From: Psychroflexus lacisalsi
GTDB taxonomy: Bacteria > Bacteroidota > Bacteroidia > Flavobacteriales > Flavobacteriaceae
Assembly (NCBI RefSeq): GCF_020164495.1
Contig: NZ_JAIQYZ010000001.1
Span: 434,001 to 498,000 of the forward strand
Reading direction: 5' to 3'
DNA length: 64,000 bases
Shown: piece after piece, positions 44,933 to 54,901 of the stretch
Position numbering within the stretch: position 1 is the first letter of the stretch
How the letters are laid out: each line of letters starts with the position of its first letter
The notes under the pieces: generated by a model
What the model was told of the DNA's origin: nothing
The model's database searches: none
Seen by the model: only the letters and a program-made list of their open reading frames with translations
Position numbers and translations under genes: made by a program

Positions 44933-47239
44933 ATGCTTGGAGCAGTACTTTTAGGATTTTTATTTTCTTTATTTCTGGTTTTTGCAGGATCTTATTTTAG
45001 GGGTAAACTTGCTGTTCTATCATCTTTAATTCCTCTCAGTCTTTTTATATATTTTCTTACATTTCTACCCGAGATTGCAAACGGTAAGGTCATTTATGAA
45101 AACTATGAATGGATACCAAGTTTTGGTGTCAACTTAAGTTTTACGCTAGATGGTCTAGCACTTCTTTTTGCTTTGATGATCACAGGAGTGGGTTCTCTAG
45201 TTTTTCTTTATACCTCTGCTTACCTAAAAGACCATAAATACCTGGATCGTTTTTACGGCTATTTGAGCATGTTTATGGCCGCTATGTTGGGCTTGGTTCT
45301 TTCAGACAACATCATGTCGCTATTTATCTTCTGGGAGTTAACTAGTATTTCTTCATTTTATTTAATTGGTTTCAACAATGACAAAGCCGATTCTAGAAAA
45401 TCTGCACTTACAGCTCTGGGGATTACTGGTATTGGTGGTTTATTACTTTTAGGTGGTGCTGTTTTGCTGGGCGACGTCGCAGGAACCTACCGCATTTCCG
45501 AAATGGTCATGATGAGAGATGTGATAACCGACAGTTCTCATTATCTTCTTATTCTACTTCTCATATTTGCAGCAGCTTTCACAAAATCGGCTCAGTTTCC
45601 ATTTCATTTTTGGCTGCCAGGAGCTATGAAAGCACCAACACCCGTCTCTACCTATTTGCACTCTGCAACTATGGTAAAGGCTGGAATTTATCTTCTTTTT
45701 AGAATGACTCCTATCTTAAATGGAGACGATATCTGGCATACGATTTTAATAGTTGTTGGCGCCGTTACCATGGTTTATTCTGCTATTCATATCATTTTTA
45801 GAACGGACCTTAAAGGAATCTTGGCATATTCCACGATTTCAGCTTTAGGAATTTTAGTGTTTTTAATAGGAATTGGTACTCAGGCTGCCCTAGTTGCAGC
45901 AGCCGTTTTTATTGTAGTGCATGCCTTATATAAAGCTTCATTATTCCTTATCACCGGAATTATAGATCATGAAACAGGGACTCGAGATGTCACACAGTTA
46001 TCAGGATTGAGAAAGGTTTTGCTCCCTGTAGCTATAGCTGGTTTTATCGCTGCACTTATAAGTGGTGGTGTTCCACCAACTCTTGGTTTCGTAGGAAAGG
46101 ATTTGATCTATGAAGCGACATTGCACTTTAAAGACGCTGCAATATTTCTTACAGTTTTGGCTATACTTACCAAAATTTTATTGTTTTATGGAGGATTTGT
46201 AGCTGGTGTAAAACCGTTTATGGGTAAGCTTCCACAGAAATTTGAAAAACTGCATTTGCCTAGCCCATTGATGTGGATGCCTCCACTCATAATGACCTTT
46301 GCAGGAATTGTGTTTGGTATTTTCCCAGGACTTATTGAAACAGCTTTTGCGAAGCCTATCGCAATGACACAAGTGATAGAATTTGAAGAGTTTCACTTAA
46401 AATTATGGCATGGCTTTAATACAGTTTTAGGCTTAAGTGCCATTACAATTACAATTGGTGTTATTCTTTACTTTACATTGAAACCAAAACATAACCTGGA
46501 AAACGCAATTGCCAGATTGGATGTAATTGCCCCAAAAGACCTGACTTTGAAATTATCTGAAGGTTTTGCAGAATTTTCCAGATTGTGGACGAACTTTTTC
46601 CAAACTGGATATTTAAGGCATTATATTTCTGTTATTGTTGCCTTTTTAATTTTACTTTTAGGCTACCTTATTTTCTCAGATTTCTCCCTAACCCTTGATT
46701 TTTCAACTTTAGCTGATTTAACAATTTATGAAATTTCTATTTTGTTAATGCTCCTGATGGGCGTTCTTTATACCGTTTTTACAAAATCACGTTTAGCTGC
46801 TGTTGCTGCTCTTGGAGTGGTTGGATTATCATTTAGTTTACTGTTTTTATTTTATAGCGCACCAGATTTAGCGATGACCCAGTTTTCAGTAGACACACTT
46901 ACGGTTATTCTATTTGTGTTAGTGCTTTATAAATTGCCCAAATACCTCAATTTCTCTAATAAATGGCTTAGAATAAAACACGGTGTGTTATCCGTTAGTT
47001 TTGGGATACTGATCACTTTACTTATTTTAAGAGTTCTGAAAGAACCTAAAAATGCCGAGATTACAGAATTTTATGCTGAGAATGCTTACAAACTTGCCCA
47101 TGGTAAAAATGTGGTCAATGTTATTTTAGTCGACTTTAGAGGCATTGATACCATGATAGAGATTTCGGTATTGATTGTTGCTGCTTTAGGCGTTTTTGGA
47201 TTGTTAAAATTAAGATTGAAAACAAGAGATAAAAAATAA
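44933..47239 (+). CDS. mrpA: Mrp Na+/H+ antiporter subunit A
   Basis: Largest subunit of the multi-subunit Mrp cation/proton antiporter, homologous to NuoL. The 768 residues are mostly transmembrane. Seen are [58 protein letters not shown] (proton-channel lysines), and the A-specific C-terminal MbhD/MbhE-like part ([29 protein letters not shown]...[17 protein letters not shown]). It starts a seven-gene operon; mrpB begins 1 base after its stop. Confidence 0.97.
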   Translation: MLGAVLLGFLFSLFLVFAGSYFRGKLAVLSSLIPLSLFIYFLTFLPEIANGKVIYENYEWIPSFGVNLSFTLDGLALLFALMITGVGSLVFLYTSAYLKDHKYLDRFYGYLSMFMAAMLGLVLSDNIMSLFIFWELTSISSFYLIGFNNDKADSRKSALTALGITGIGGLLLLGGAVLLGDVAGTYRISEMVMMRDVITDSSHYLLILLLIFAAAFTKSAQFPFHFWLPGAMKAPTPVSTYLHSATMVKAGIYLLFRMTPILNGDDIWHTILIVVGAVTMVYSAIHIIFRTDLKGILAYSTISALGILVFLIGIGTQAALVAAAVFIVVHALYKASLFLITGIIDHETGTRDVTQLSGLRKVLLPVAIAGFIAALISGGVPPTLGFVGKDLIYEATLHFKDAAIFLTVLAILTKILLFYGGFVAGVKPFMGKLPQKFEKLHLPSPLMWMPPLIMTFAGIVFGIFPGLIETAFAKPIAMTQVIEFEEFHLKLWHGFNTVLGLSAITITIGVILYFTLKPKHNLENAIARLDVIAPKDLTLKLSEGFAEFSRLWTNFFQTGYLRHYISVIVAFLILLLGYLIFSDFSLTLDFSTLADLTIYEISILLMLLMGVLYTVFTKSRLAAVAALGVVGLSFSLLFLFYSAPDLAMTQFSVDTLTVILFVLVLYKLPKYLNFSNKWLRIKHGVLSVSFGILITLLILRVLKEPKNAEITEFYAENAYKLAHGKNVVNVILVDFRGIDTMIEISVLIVAALGVFGLLKLRLKTRDKK

Positions 47240-47240
47240 A

Positions 47241-47654
47241 ATGAGAACCATTATTTTAAAATCTGCTTCGAGTTACCTCCTTCCAGTACTATTACTGTTT
47301 TCAGTATTTATCTTGTTAAGAGGTCATTATTTGCCTGGTGGAGGCTTTGTTGGAGGTCTTGTGGCCGCCATAGCCTTTGTACTAGATGCTTTTTCAAATG
47401 GATTGGATAAAACAAAAGGCATTCTAAAATTTCACCCTGGCTTTTTGATGCCTGTTGGATTGATGGTAGCTTTTTTAAGTGGAATATCTCCTATGATATT
47501 GGCAGATTTACCGATGATGACAGGGATTTGGGCAGAAAATCCGATACCAGTTATTGGGGCCCTAGGTTCTCCTTTATTTTTTGATATAGGGGTTTATCTG
47601 GTTGTTATAGGATCGGCCTTAACTATCATATTTACAATTTCTGAATCTGTATAA
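47241..47654 (+). CDS. mrpB: Mrp Na+/H+ antiporter subunit B
   Basis: A 137-residue membrane subunit with four hydrophobic helices. The family pattern is clear: [39 protein letters not shown], then [19 protein letters not shown]. It lies 1 base after mrpA, and mrpC starts directly after its stop codon. Confidence 0.96.
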   Translation: MRTIILKSASSYLLPVLLLFSVFILLRGHYLPGGGFVGGLVAAIAFVLDAFSNGLDKTKGILKFHPGFLMPVGLMVAFLSGISPMILADLPMMTGIWAENPIPVIGALGSPLFFDIGVYLVVIGSALTIIFTISESV

Positions 47655-48008
47655 ATGGAAATAATATTAGCAATTATAACCGGTGTTCTTTATGCTTCAG
47701 GCATATACATGATCTTACGCAGAAGTATGGTAAAGTTTATTCTTGGTATTATATTATTAGGGAACGGTGTCAACTTATTGATTTTTACACTTGGACGAAT
47801 TACCAAAGGGGAGCCTCCAATTATAGATTCAGCAGAAAAAGTTCTTGAGGGGGTTTATGCAGATCCTATCCCTCAGGCTTTAATTCTTACAGCCATCGTT
47901 ATCAGTTTTGGTTTACAAGCGTTTGCTATTATCCTTGTAAAACGGGCTTATAAAGTATTAAAGACAGACGATCTAGATCAACTTAACACCACAGACGAAG
48001 ATTCATGA
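47655..48008 (+). CDS. mrpC: Mrp Na+/H+ antiporter subunit C
   Basis: A 117-residue NuoK-like membrane subunit with three helices: [38 protein letters not shown] and [20 protein letters not shown], the last with the conserved [11 protein letters not shown] motif. It abuts mrpB and overlaps mrpD by 4 bases (ATGA). Confidence 0.97.
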   Translation: MEIILAIITGVLYASGIYMILRRSMVKFILGIILLGNGVNLLIFTLGRITKGEPPIIDSAEKVLEGVYADPIPQALILTAIVISFGLQAFAIILVKRAYKVLKTDDLDQLNTTDEDS

Positions 48009-49513
48009 CAAACGATATCATTATATTACCACTTGTAGTTCATCTGTTTTTTAGCATACTATTGATGTTTTTTTGGAACAAAGTCAATTTCCAAAAGGTC
48101 GTAAGTATTGTGGGGAATGCGTTGGCTTTGTGCGTTGCAATTTGGGCATTTATTCATGTGTACAACAATGGGACACAAATTGTAGAATCTGGAAATTGGT
48201 CTGCTCCCTTTGGGATTGTATTTGTCGGAGATATGCTTGCGGTCACTCTCGTTTTGCTAACAGCAATTGCAGGTTTTGCAGTGTCTGTTTTTTCAACAAT
48301 TTCTGTCATCAAGGCAAGATTGCGTTTTGGCTATTTCAGCGTATTTCATTTTCTGCTTTTGGGGCTCAACGGTGCTTTTTTAACAGGCGATATCTTCAAC
48401 CTTTACGTTTGGTTTGAGATCATCATTATCAGTTCTTTTGTGTTGATAAGTATCGGTGGAGAAAAAAATCAGCTGGAAGGCGCTGTAAAATATTTTGCGC
48501 TTAACTTTTTTGCTTCCATGATATTTTTGACGGCTCTGGGAGTTCTTTACGGACTCGTTGGGACGCTTAACATGGCAGATATTTCTCTAAAAATTGCTGA
48601 GGTCGAAAACACAACTCTTATAGACATAAGCGCAGTTCTTTTTTTAGTTGGTTTTGGTATTAAATCAGCGATATTTCCCTTGTATTTTTGGCTTCCAGCT
48701 TCTTATCATACTCCACCATCGGCAGTGTCTGCTATTTTTGCTGGCTTGCTTACCAAAGTTGGAGTCTATGCCTTAATCCGAGTCTTTACTTTGATTTACG
48801 TAGGAAGTTCATTTTTAACCACTTTATTACTTAGCATGGCAATCATGACCATTTTTAGTGGTGGAGTAGGAGCGATAATTCAGAACAACATCAAGAAAGT
48901 ATTTATGTACTTTATCATTTGCCATATTGGATTTATGATTGGAGGATTAGCCTTGTTTACAGAAGTGGCTATGGCTGGTGTGATCTTTTATTTAATACAT
49001 GATATTATCATCAAAACCAATCTATTCCTGATAAGCGGATTGATTTACAGAATCAAGACCACAACCAACATGAAAAAACTCGGAGGTCTCTATGCCAATT
49101 ATCCCAAATTGAGTTTGTTGATGGCAATCCCGCTTTTCTCTTTGGTAGGAATACCACCACTGTCAGGCTATTGGCCTAAAATATCTCTTATCCTGGCCAG
49201 TTTTAATGCTGAAGAATACTGGTTTTTTGGAGCTTTAATTTTTGGAAGTTTAATTACTCTCATCGTCATTGGAAAATTATGGGCTGAAGTGTTTTGGAAA
49301 GATCAACCGAAAATCAATTTTCCAAAGAAATTCATTTATTTTGACCAATTGCGCTTAGGACAAAAGTTCACTTTTGTTTTTCCTGTGGCGTTTCTAACTT
49401 TTGTAACTTTATATATAGGTTTTGGTGCAGAACACATTCAGCAGTTGTCTCAAAGAATTGCAACTGAACTAATGAATAATGAAATGTACATCAACGCAGT
49501 TTTAAAACGATAA
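48005..49513 (+). CDS. mrpD: Mrp Na+/H+ antiporter subunit D
   Basis: A 502-residue NuoN/NuoM-like proton-channel subunit with about 14 helices. Motifs: [22 protein letters not shown] (with the key Glu), [42 protein letters not shown] (conserved lysines) and [15 protein letters not shown]. It overlaps mrpC by 4 bases, and mrpE starts 6 bases after it. Confidence 0.97.
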   Translation: MTNDIIILPLVVHLFFSILLMFFWNKVNFQKVVSIVGNALALCVAIWAFIHVYNNGTQIVESGNWSAPFGIVFVGDMLAVTLVLLTAIAGFAVSVFSTISVIKARLRFGYFSVFHFLLLGLNGAFLTGDIFNLYVWFEIIIISSFVLISIGGEKNQLEGAVKYFALNFFASMIFLTALGVLYGLVGTLNMADISLKIAEVENTTLIDISAVLFLVGFGIKSAIFPLYFWLPASYHTPPSAVSAIFAGLLTKVGVYALIRVFTLIYVGSSFLTTLLLSMAIMTIFSGGVGAIIQNNIKKVFMYFIICHIGFMIGGLALFTEVAMAGVIFYLIHDIIIKTNLFLISGLIYRIKTTTNMKKLGGLYANYPKLSLLMAIPLFSLVGIPPLSGYWPKISLILASFNAEEYWFFGALIFGSLITLIVIGKLWAEVFWKDQPKINFPKKFIYFDQLRLGQKFTFVFPVAFLTFVTLYIGFGAEHIQQLSQRIATELMNNEMYINAVLKR

Positions 49514-49519
49514 CACCAG

Positions 49520-50002
49520 ATGAAAACTAAATTTCTTTCCAACATATTATTGATGCTTATCTGGGTATTCTTGTCAGGAGAATACAACTTCAACAATTTT
49601 ATATTCGGATTTGGACTTAGTTTTATTATTCTTTGGATCATAAGTGGAAACGAAGAAAAAGCCTCCAAAAAATACTTCAAGATTGTTCCCAAGATAATAA
49701 GTTTCGTTTTATTTTTTTTCTGGGAGTTAACAAAGGCAAATATCCAGGTGGCGTTTGAAGTAAGTACACCCAATTTAAACATGAAGCCTGGTATTGTAGG
49801 CTTACCATTGGATGCAAAAACAGACTTGGAAATTACGCTTTTAGCAAATTTAATTACACTTACCCCGGGAACTCTGGCTTTGGATGTGTCTACAGACCGA
49901 AGTGTTTTGTATATACATGCTATGTATGTGGTAGATAAAAAAGATTTTATAGAAGATATTAAACAAGGCTTCGAAAAACGCTTACTAGAAATATTGAGAT
50001 GA
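49520..50002 (+). CDS. mrpE: Mrp Na+/H+ antiporter subunit E
   Basis: A 160-residue subunit with two to three N-terminal helices (NILLMLIWVFLSGEYNFNNFIFGFGLSFIILWII) and a cytosolic part with the family motif MKPGIVGLPLDAKTDLEITLLANLITLTPGTLALDVS. It overlaps mrpF by 4 bases. Confidence 0.96.
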   Translation: MKTKFLSNILLMLIWVFLSGEYNFNNFIFGFGLSFIILWIISGNEEKASKKYFKIVPKIISFVLFFFWELTKANIQVAFEVSTPNLNMKPGIVGLPLDAKTDLEITLLANLITLTPGTLALDVSTDRSVLYIHAMYVVDKKDFIEDIKQGFEKRLLEILR

Positions 50003-50274
50003 ACGTACACGACTATTTATATTATATCATATTACCCATTTTGTCGATCTCATCGCTATTGGTATTTATAAGATTCTTTAAGGGACCTAGTATCGTAGAT
50101 CGAGTAGTCGCTTTAGATTTATTAATTACTATAGGTATCGGTATAATAGCCATTTATAGTATCTTAAGTAATAAACCAACATTTTTGGACATCTCACTTG
50201 TTCTTGCTCTTATCGCCTTTTTAGGCACCGTTGCCTTTGCTTATTATCTAGAAAAAAGAAATAAAAATGATTGA
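49999..50274 (+). CDS. mrpF: Mrp Na+/H+ antiporter subunit F
   Basis: A 91-residue three-helix membrane subunit with the conserved FFKGPSIVDRVVALDLL loop and ISLVLALIAFLGTVAFAYYLEKR. It overlaps mrpE by 4 bases and mrpG by 8. Confidence 0.95.
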   Translation: MNVHDYLYYIILPILSISSLLVFIRFFKGPSIVDRVVALDLLITIGIGIIAIYSILSNKPTFLDISLVLALIAFLGTVAFAYYLEKRNKND

Positions 50275-50662
50275 TATTTTAGTTTACATTACATCAGGTC
50301 TAGGAGCTCTTTTTGTTCTATTAGCGGCTATAGGAACGTTAAGAATGCCAGACCAGTATTTAAGAATTTCAGTAAATACCAAAGCAGCAACACTTGGTGT
50401 TGGTTTATTACTTGTTGCTGCAGCTTTATTTTTCTTGGAAACGTCGGTTACCACGAGAGTGTTGGCTGTTATAATTTTCATTTTGATCACTGCTCCTGTG
50501 GGGGCTCATCTCATAGGAAGAACCTCTTATTTCATAGGTAATAAACTTTGGGAAAACTCGTATATAGATGATCTTAAGGGTAAATATAACAAGACAACTC
50601 ACGATCTAAAGGGCCTGGATAAAATGGAGAAAAATGATGAAGAAGCCAAATCAAAATCCTAA
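50267..50662 (+). CDS. mrpG: Mrp Na+/H+ antiporter subunit G
   Basis: A 131-residue subunit with three helices and the family pattern LLAAIGTLRMPDQYLRISVNTKAATLGVG, later ITAPVGAHLIGRTSYF. Its 3' end overlaps the start of bioF by 29 bases, joining the antiporter operon to the biotin genes. Confidence 0.95.
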   Translation: MIDILVYITSGLGALFVLLAAIGTLRMPDQYLRISVNTKAATLGVGLLLVAAALFFLETSVTTRVLAVIIFILITAPVGAHLIGRTSYFIGNKLWENSYIDDLKGKYNKTTHDLKGLDKMEKNDEEAKSKS

Positions 50663-51794
50663 ATTTATTTTTCCAGATTCCCTAAAGCAAAAATTAACTC
50701 AGCGTCTTGAGGAAGGAGCTTTAAGATCGCTTAAAAGACCAAGCCCGGAACTTATAGATTTCTCTTCCAATGACTATCTGGGATTTTCAAAAAATAAATT
50801 TGTTTCTGATTTTGCTCTAGAAAAGCTTAATGCGTATTCCAATAAGCTTCATGGCGCGACAGGCTCAAGACTCCTTACTGGTAATTATGACATGATTGAA
50901 GACTTTGAGTCTTTCCTATCACAGTATTACGATTCTGAAGCTTCCACGGTTTTCAACTCAGGCTACGACGCAAATTTAGGGTTGCTTTCTTCTGTAGGGC
51001 AACGCCAGGACTTGATCTTGTATGATGAACTGTGTCATGCTTCTATAAGAGATGGTATTGCCTTGAGTAAAGCTAAATCCTATAAATTTCAACATAACAA
51101 TCTAAAGGATTTAGAAGACAAACTCGCCAAATTTCAAAACCAATTTGATACCATCTATGTCATTACAGAGCATGTCTTCTCAATGGATGGTGATAGTGCG
51201 GATGTAGAGAAGTTTGTAGACTTATGTGATCAATACGCAGCGTATTTCATACTGGACGAAGCGCATTCTATAGGTACAATTTCAAAAAAAGGGCTTGTGT
51301 CTTATAGTCAGGAAATATTCGCTAGGATTATCACTTTCGGAAAATCGTTTGGTTCACACGGTGCAGTAATTTTAGGGTCCAATGATTTGAAAGCGTATCT
51401 CGTTAATTATGCAAAAAGCTTCATTTATACCACCGCACCTAGTGTGGAAACTACAGCCAGAAATTGGGCTGGACATCTTTATTTTGAGTCCAATTTCCAA
51501 GACTTTGATGCTTTAAGGCAAAACATCGATTATTTTCGAGATCAGTTAGGGTTAAATAATCTGACAGGATTTTTTATTGACAGTCAGTCGGCGATTCAAT
51601 CCTGCGTCATAGGAGGAAACGAAAAAGTAAAGTCGATTTCAAAGCAACTTCAGCAGGAGGGGTATGACGTCAGACCTATTTTGTCACCAACAGTGCCTAA
51701 AGGTAAAGAACGGTTGAGGTTTTGTTTGCATAGCTTTAATACAAAACAGGAAATTTCAAAAGCTTTAATTAAATTGTCAGAACTAATCAACTAA
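50634..51794 (+). CDS. bioF: 8-amino-7-oxononanoate synthase
   Basis: PLP enzyme joining pimeloyl thioester and alanine in biotin synthesis. The 386-residue protein has FSSNDYLGFSKN, HGATGSRLLTGNY, the PLP-ring Asp/His in ILDEAHSIGTI, the PLP lysine in ITFGKSFGSHGAVI (about 236) and RPILSPTVPKGKERLRFCLH. Two ATGs (50634 and 50637) lie inside mrpG; either gives an overlap of at least 26 bases, so bioF is probably translated by coupling with mrpG. Confidence 0.95.
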   Translation: MMKKPNQNPKFIFPDSLKQKLTQRLEEGALRSLKRPSPELIDFSSNDYLGFSKNKFVSDFALEKLNAYSNKLHGATGSRLLTGNYDMIEDFESFLSQYYDSEASTVFNSGYDANLGLLSSVGQRQDLILYDELCHASIRDGIALSKAKSYKFQHNNLKDLEDKLAKFQNQFDTIYVITEHVFSMDGDSADVEKFVDLCDQYAAYFILDEAHSIGTISKKGLVSYSQEIFARIITFGKSFGSHGAVILGSNDLKAYLVNYAKSFIYTTAPSVETTARNWAGHLYFESNFQDFDALRQNIDYFRDQLGLNNLTGFFIDSQSAIQSCVIGGNEKVKSISKQLQQEGYDVRPILSPTVPKGKERLRFCLHSFNTKQEISKALIKLSELIN

Positions 51795-51795
51795 T

Positions 51796-52884
51796 ATGAA
51801 ATCAGTTTTATTCCTTCTCGTTTTTATTTTATGTCCAATTCTTATGGCTCAACAGGTCACGGGTGTGATTGTAGATGATAATTTCGAGCCTCTCTCTCAA
51901 GCTACAGTATATTATGATGGTAGTACTGTCGGGACACTTTCTAAAAAAGATGGGAGCTTTAATATTGATTATAATCCGCAATTGAATCTAACACTTGTTG
52001 TAAGGTATCTTGGATATAAAACTTATTATTTAGATAATCCCAAGCCTGGTGAAGATTATAAAATCACTTTAAAACCTGAAGAGAATCGATTGGATGAAGT
52101 GGTCCTGGATGCCTCTCTTTTTTCTAGAGAAGAAATGTTGGAAGCTTTCAAAAGAGACTTTTTAGGAAAAACTAAAGCTGGTAGAAAAGCAATAATTCAA
52201 AACGAGGAAGCGATTAAATTCTTCTACGATAAAAATGAAAAAAGCCTGTACGCATCCTCAAGACAACCTATTCAAATTTTGAATAAAGAATTAGGCTATA
52301 AAGTAGAGTTTGATTTGGTTGATTTTGTTTCAGAATTTTCAAAAGTGACTTTAGACTCGGATTACCAAAAGACGAACTATTTTGGAGGAACGTCTTTTTT
52401 TCAAAATAGTGCAGAGGAAACAAGAAGAACCAAAAGAAGACGCTTAAAAGCTTATTATGGATCATCGATGCACTTTTTCAACAGCTTATGTGACGGAGAT
52501 TTAAAGAGACAACAATATCAGTTGTTTCATAAATCAGAATTAGTAAATGCATCAGATGTTTTTGAAGTTAAGAAGGTGAAGCGTAAAGTAAGAATTTCAG
52601 GATCACTTGAAGTGCAAACCTATGAAGATAGCTATCTGGTGACTTTAGTTGGGAATGATTTAGATGTACTGAATAAAAACAACTCATCAACTGGTGATAA
52701 ATTTCGAAAAAGCATAGCACTCCTTTACAAAGGAGACCGCTCTGATATAATTTTTAAGACTAAAGAATTTTATGTTGATAATTTTGGTAACCATACTAAT
52801 ATTAACGAAATTCTTTTTGATGGAGAAATGAGCATAGGTAGAATGGGAGGAATGCTCCCCGTAAATTATCAGCCAAATGACTAG
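51796..52884 (+). CDS. exported protein with carboxypeptidase-regulatory-like domain, between bioF and bioD
   Basis: A 362-residue exported protein. The signal peptide ends near ILMAQ. It is followed by a CarboxypepD_reg-like beta-sandwich (QVTGVIVDDNFEPLSQATVYYDGSTVGTLSKKDGSF, LGYKTYYL) as found at the start of TonB-dependent receptors, but no plug or barrel follows. The rest (about 110-362) is an uncharacterised region with a basic patch (RRTKRRRLKAYYG). It starts 1 base after bioF and overlaps bioD by 8 bases. A direct role in biotin synthesis is not indicated by the sequence. Confidence 0.88.
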   Translation: MKSVLFLLVFILCPILMAQQVTGVIVDDNFEPLSQATVYYDGSTVGTLSKKDGSFNIDYNPQLNLTLVVRYLGYKTYYLDNPKPGEDYKITLKPEENRLDEVVLDASLFSREEMLEAFKRDFLGKTKAGRKAIIQNEEAIKFFYDKNEKSLYASSRQPIQILNKELGYKVEFDLVDFVSEFSKVTLDSDYQKTNYFGGTSFFQNSAEETRRTKRRRLKAYYGSSMHFFNSLCDGDLKRQQYQLFHKSELVNASDVFEVKKVKRKVRISGSLEVQTYEDSYLVTLVGNDLDVLNKNNSSTGDKFRKSIALLYKGDRSDIIFKTKEFYVDNFGNHTNINEILFDGEMSIGRMGGMLPVNYQPND

Positions 52885-53500
52885 TACTTATTTTATTACA
52901 GGAATAGGAACTGACGTCGGTAAAACTGTGGTTTCCGCTATCGTTACTGAGGCTTTACAAGCAGATTATTTCAAACCGGTTCAAGCTGGCGATTTAGACT
53001 ATTCTGATACGCATAAAGTCAAAGCCTTGGTAGCCAATTCAAAATCTAGATTTTTCAAAAATGCGTACGCGTTGAAAACGCCTATGAGTCCACATGCTGC
53101 TGCAGAAATCGATAATGTTGAAATTAGACTTGAAAATATTAAAAGACCTGAAACAGATAATAATCTGGTTATTGAAGGTGCAGGTGGACTTTTAGTACCG
53201 CTTAATGCTAAGGACTGTATCGTTGACTTGATAGAAAAGACTGATAAGATCATTTTGGTCTCCAGGCATTACTTGGGAAGTATCAACCATACTTTATTAT
53301 CTGTAGAAGTTCTGAAAAGCCGGGGATTTTCAAACATCGGACTTATTTTCAGTGGAGACGAATACCCAAGCACAGAACAGATCATTTTAGAGAAAACTCA
53401 ACTCCCATTCATCGGAAGGATTTCTGAAGAAGCAAGCTTTTCAAAAGATGTAGTTCTTAAGTATGCTGAAAAACTTAAGCTGAATTTAGAAAAGCTTTAA
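52877..53500 (+). CDS. bioD: dethiobiotin synthetase
   Basis: ATP-dependent ring closure of 7,8-diaminononanoate to dethiobiotin. The 207-residue protein has the P-loop GIGTDVGKTVVSA (about 9-21), FKPVQAGDLD, the substrate motif TPMSPHAAAE and VIEGAGGLLVPLN. It overlaps the upstream exported-protein gene by 8 bases. bioA follows after a gap of 72 bases with its own promoter box. Confidence 0.96.
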   Translation: MTSTYFITGIGTDVGKTVVSAIVTEALQADYFKPVQAGDLDYSDTHKVKALVANSKSRFFKNAYALKTPMSPHAAAEIDNVEIRLENIKRPETDNNLVIEGAGGLLVPLNAKDCIVDLIEKTDKIILVSRHYLGSINHTLLSVEVLKSRGFSNIGLIFSGDEYPSTEQIILEKTQLPFIGRISEEASFSKDVVLKYAEKLKLNLEKL

Positions 53501-53548
53501 GTCACCGAGATTAAATTCAGAAGAAATATTTACTAGCTTTAAGAAGCT

Positions 53549-53556
53549 TAACTTTG
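53549..53556 (+). promoter_or_regulatory. candidate -7 box (TAACTTTG) for bioA
   Basis: TAnnTTTG match 16 bases before the bioA ATG, in the gap after bioD. No good -33 TTG is visible. Confidence 0.5.
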
Positions 53557-53572
53557 TAACAAATCCAAGATC

Positions 53573-54901
53573 ATGAAACTTTTTGGCAAACATATCTCTA
53601 TTCCTTTTACAACACCCTCAATTTCCAAACGTGATCAAAAATACATTTGGCATCCGCTTACTCAGCATAAACTTAATTCAGAATTATTAGCTATCAAGTC
53701 TGCAAAAGGAGCCTTGCTGAAGGATGAATCCGGAAAAACATATATTGATGCCATAGCTTCCTGGTACACCAGCATGTATGGTCACTGTCATCCACACATC
53801 GTAAAGAAAGTGAAAGCACAAATGGAAACTTTGGATCAAATAGTTTTCAGTGGATTTACGCATGAACCTGCAGTCGAGTTGTCTGAAAAACTAATGGAGA
53901 TTTTACCTAAAAACCAGGCAAAATTATTCTTCAACGACAATGGTTCAACGGCGACCGAGATCGGTATAAAAATGGCGTTGCAGTATCATCATAATCTTGG
54001 AAATAATAAGAAGGTGATGCTGGCCCTGGAAGATGGTTTTCATGGCGATACCTTTGGAGCTATGTCGGTGTCAGGTTTATCGGTTTACAATGGTGCTTTT
54101 GAGGATCATTTTATTGAAGTGAGGAGAATTCCAAAACCCAATGGTAAAAATAATGCAGAGGTCATCACTCAATTGAAATCCATCCTGAAAGAGCATGCCA
54201 TTGCAGGATTTATCTACGAGCCTTTGGTGCAGGGAGCTGCAGCGATGCAAACTTATGACCTCAATGGTCTCAATGAAGTGCTTAAGTTGTGCAAAGCCAA
54301 CGATGTGATTTGTATCGCCGATGAGGTGATGACTGGATTTGGAAAAACGGGTAAAAACTTTGCGTCAGACTATTTATCGGAAAAGCCAGACGTGATGTGT
54401 TTGAGTAAAGCCTTATCTGCTGGAATGGTTGGTATGGGCATCACGAGTTGTACTAAAAAGATTTACAAAGCGTTTTACGCCGATGAAGTTTCTAAAGGAC
54501 TTTTTCATGGTCATACCTACACAGGAAATCCACTCGCATGTGCAGCTGCTATTGCTGGTTTGGAATTGCTACAATCTCAAGAAATTCAAGAAGCGATCAA
54601 AACTATAATGAGTCTTAACCAGATGTTTGCCGATAAGATGCGCAAGCATGAACTAATACGCGAGGTTCGACAAATAGGAGTAATTCTGGCCTTGGACCTT
54701 AATGTAGAAATGGAACGCTATGGAAATGCGAGAGATGAGATGTTTAGCTATTTTATGAGTAAAGGAATATTCCTAAGACCTCTAGGAAAGACGATTTATA
54801 TTTTACCTCCATATGTGATTACAGAAGCACAACTAACCAAAATTTATGCGGTGATTGAAGATTACCTCAGTATTTTAGAAGAAAGAGCTCTTAAAGTTTG
54901 A
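53573..54901 (+). CDS. bioA: adenosylmethionine-8-amino-7-oxononanoate aminotransferase
   Basis: PLP aminotransferase that makes 7,8-diaminononanoate, the step between bioF and bioD. The 442-residue protein has the family start RDQKYIWHPLTQH after an 18-residue leader, WYTSMYGHCHPHI, FNDNGSTATEIGIKMA, DGFHGDTFGAMSVSG, DEVMTGFGKTG and the PLP lysine in CLSKALSAGMVGMG (about 277). It is separated from bioD by a promoter-bearing gap. Its last 11 bases overlap the end of the convergent T9SS gene. bioB and bioC are not in the window. Confidence 0.96.
   Translation: MKLFGKHISIPFTTPSISKRDQKYIWHPLTQHKLNSELLAIKSAKGALLKDESGKTYIDAIASWYTSMYGHCHPHIVKKVKAQMETLDQIVFSGFTHEPAVELSEKLMEILPKNQAKLFFNDNGSTATEIGIKMALQYHHNLGNNKKVMLALEDGFHGDTFGAMSVSGLSVYNGAFEDHFIEVRRIPKPNGKNNAEVITQLKSILKEHAIAGFIYEPLVQGAAAMQTYDLNGLNEVLKLCKANDVICIADEVMTGFGKTGKNFASDYLSEKPDVMCLSKALSAGMVGMGITSCTKKIYKAFYADEVSKGLFHGHTYTGNPLACAAAIAGLELLQSQEIQEAIKTIMSLNQMFADKMRKHELIREVRQIGVILALDLNVEMERYGNARDEMFSYFMSKGIFLRPLGKTIYILPPYVITEAQLTKIYAVIEDYLSILEERALKV

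Noticed and set aside
48073-48417. A 114-codon Cys-rich frame inside mrpD
   Set aside because: It is an alternative frame of a certain gene; the Cys and Trp content comes from reading hydrophobic codons out of frame.
49450-50010. A 186-codon open frame antisense to mrpE and the end of mrpD
   Set aside because: It mirrors conserved membrane-protein genes and has no start context or recognisable domain.
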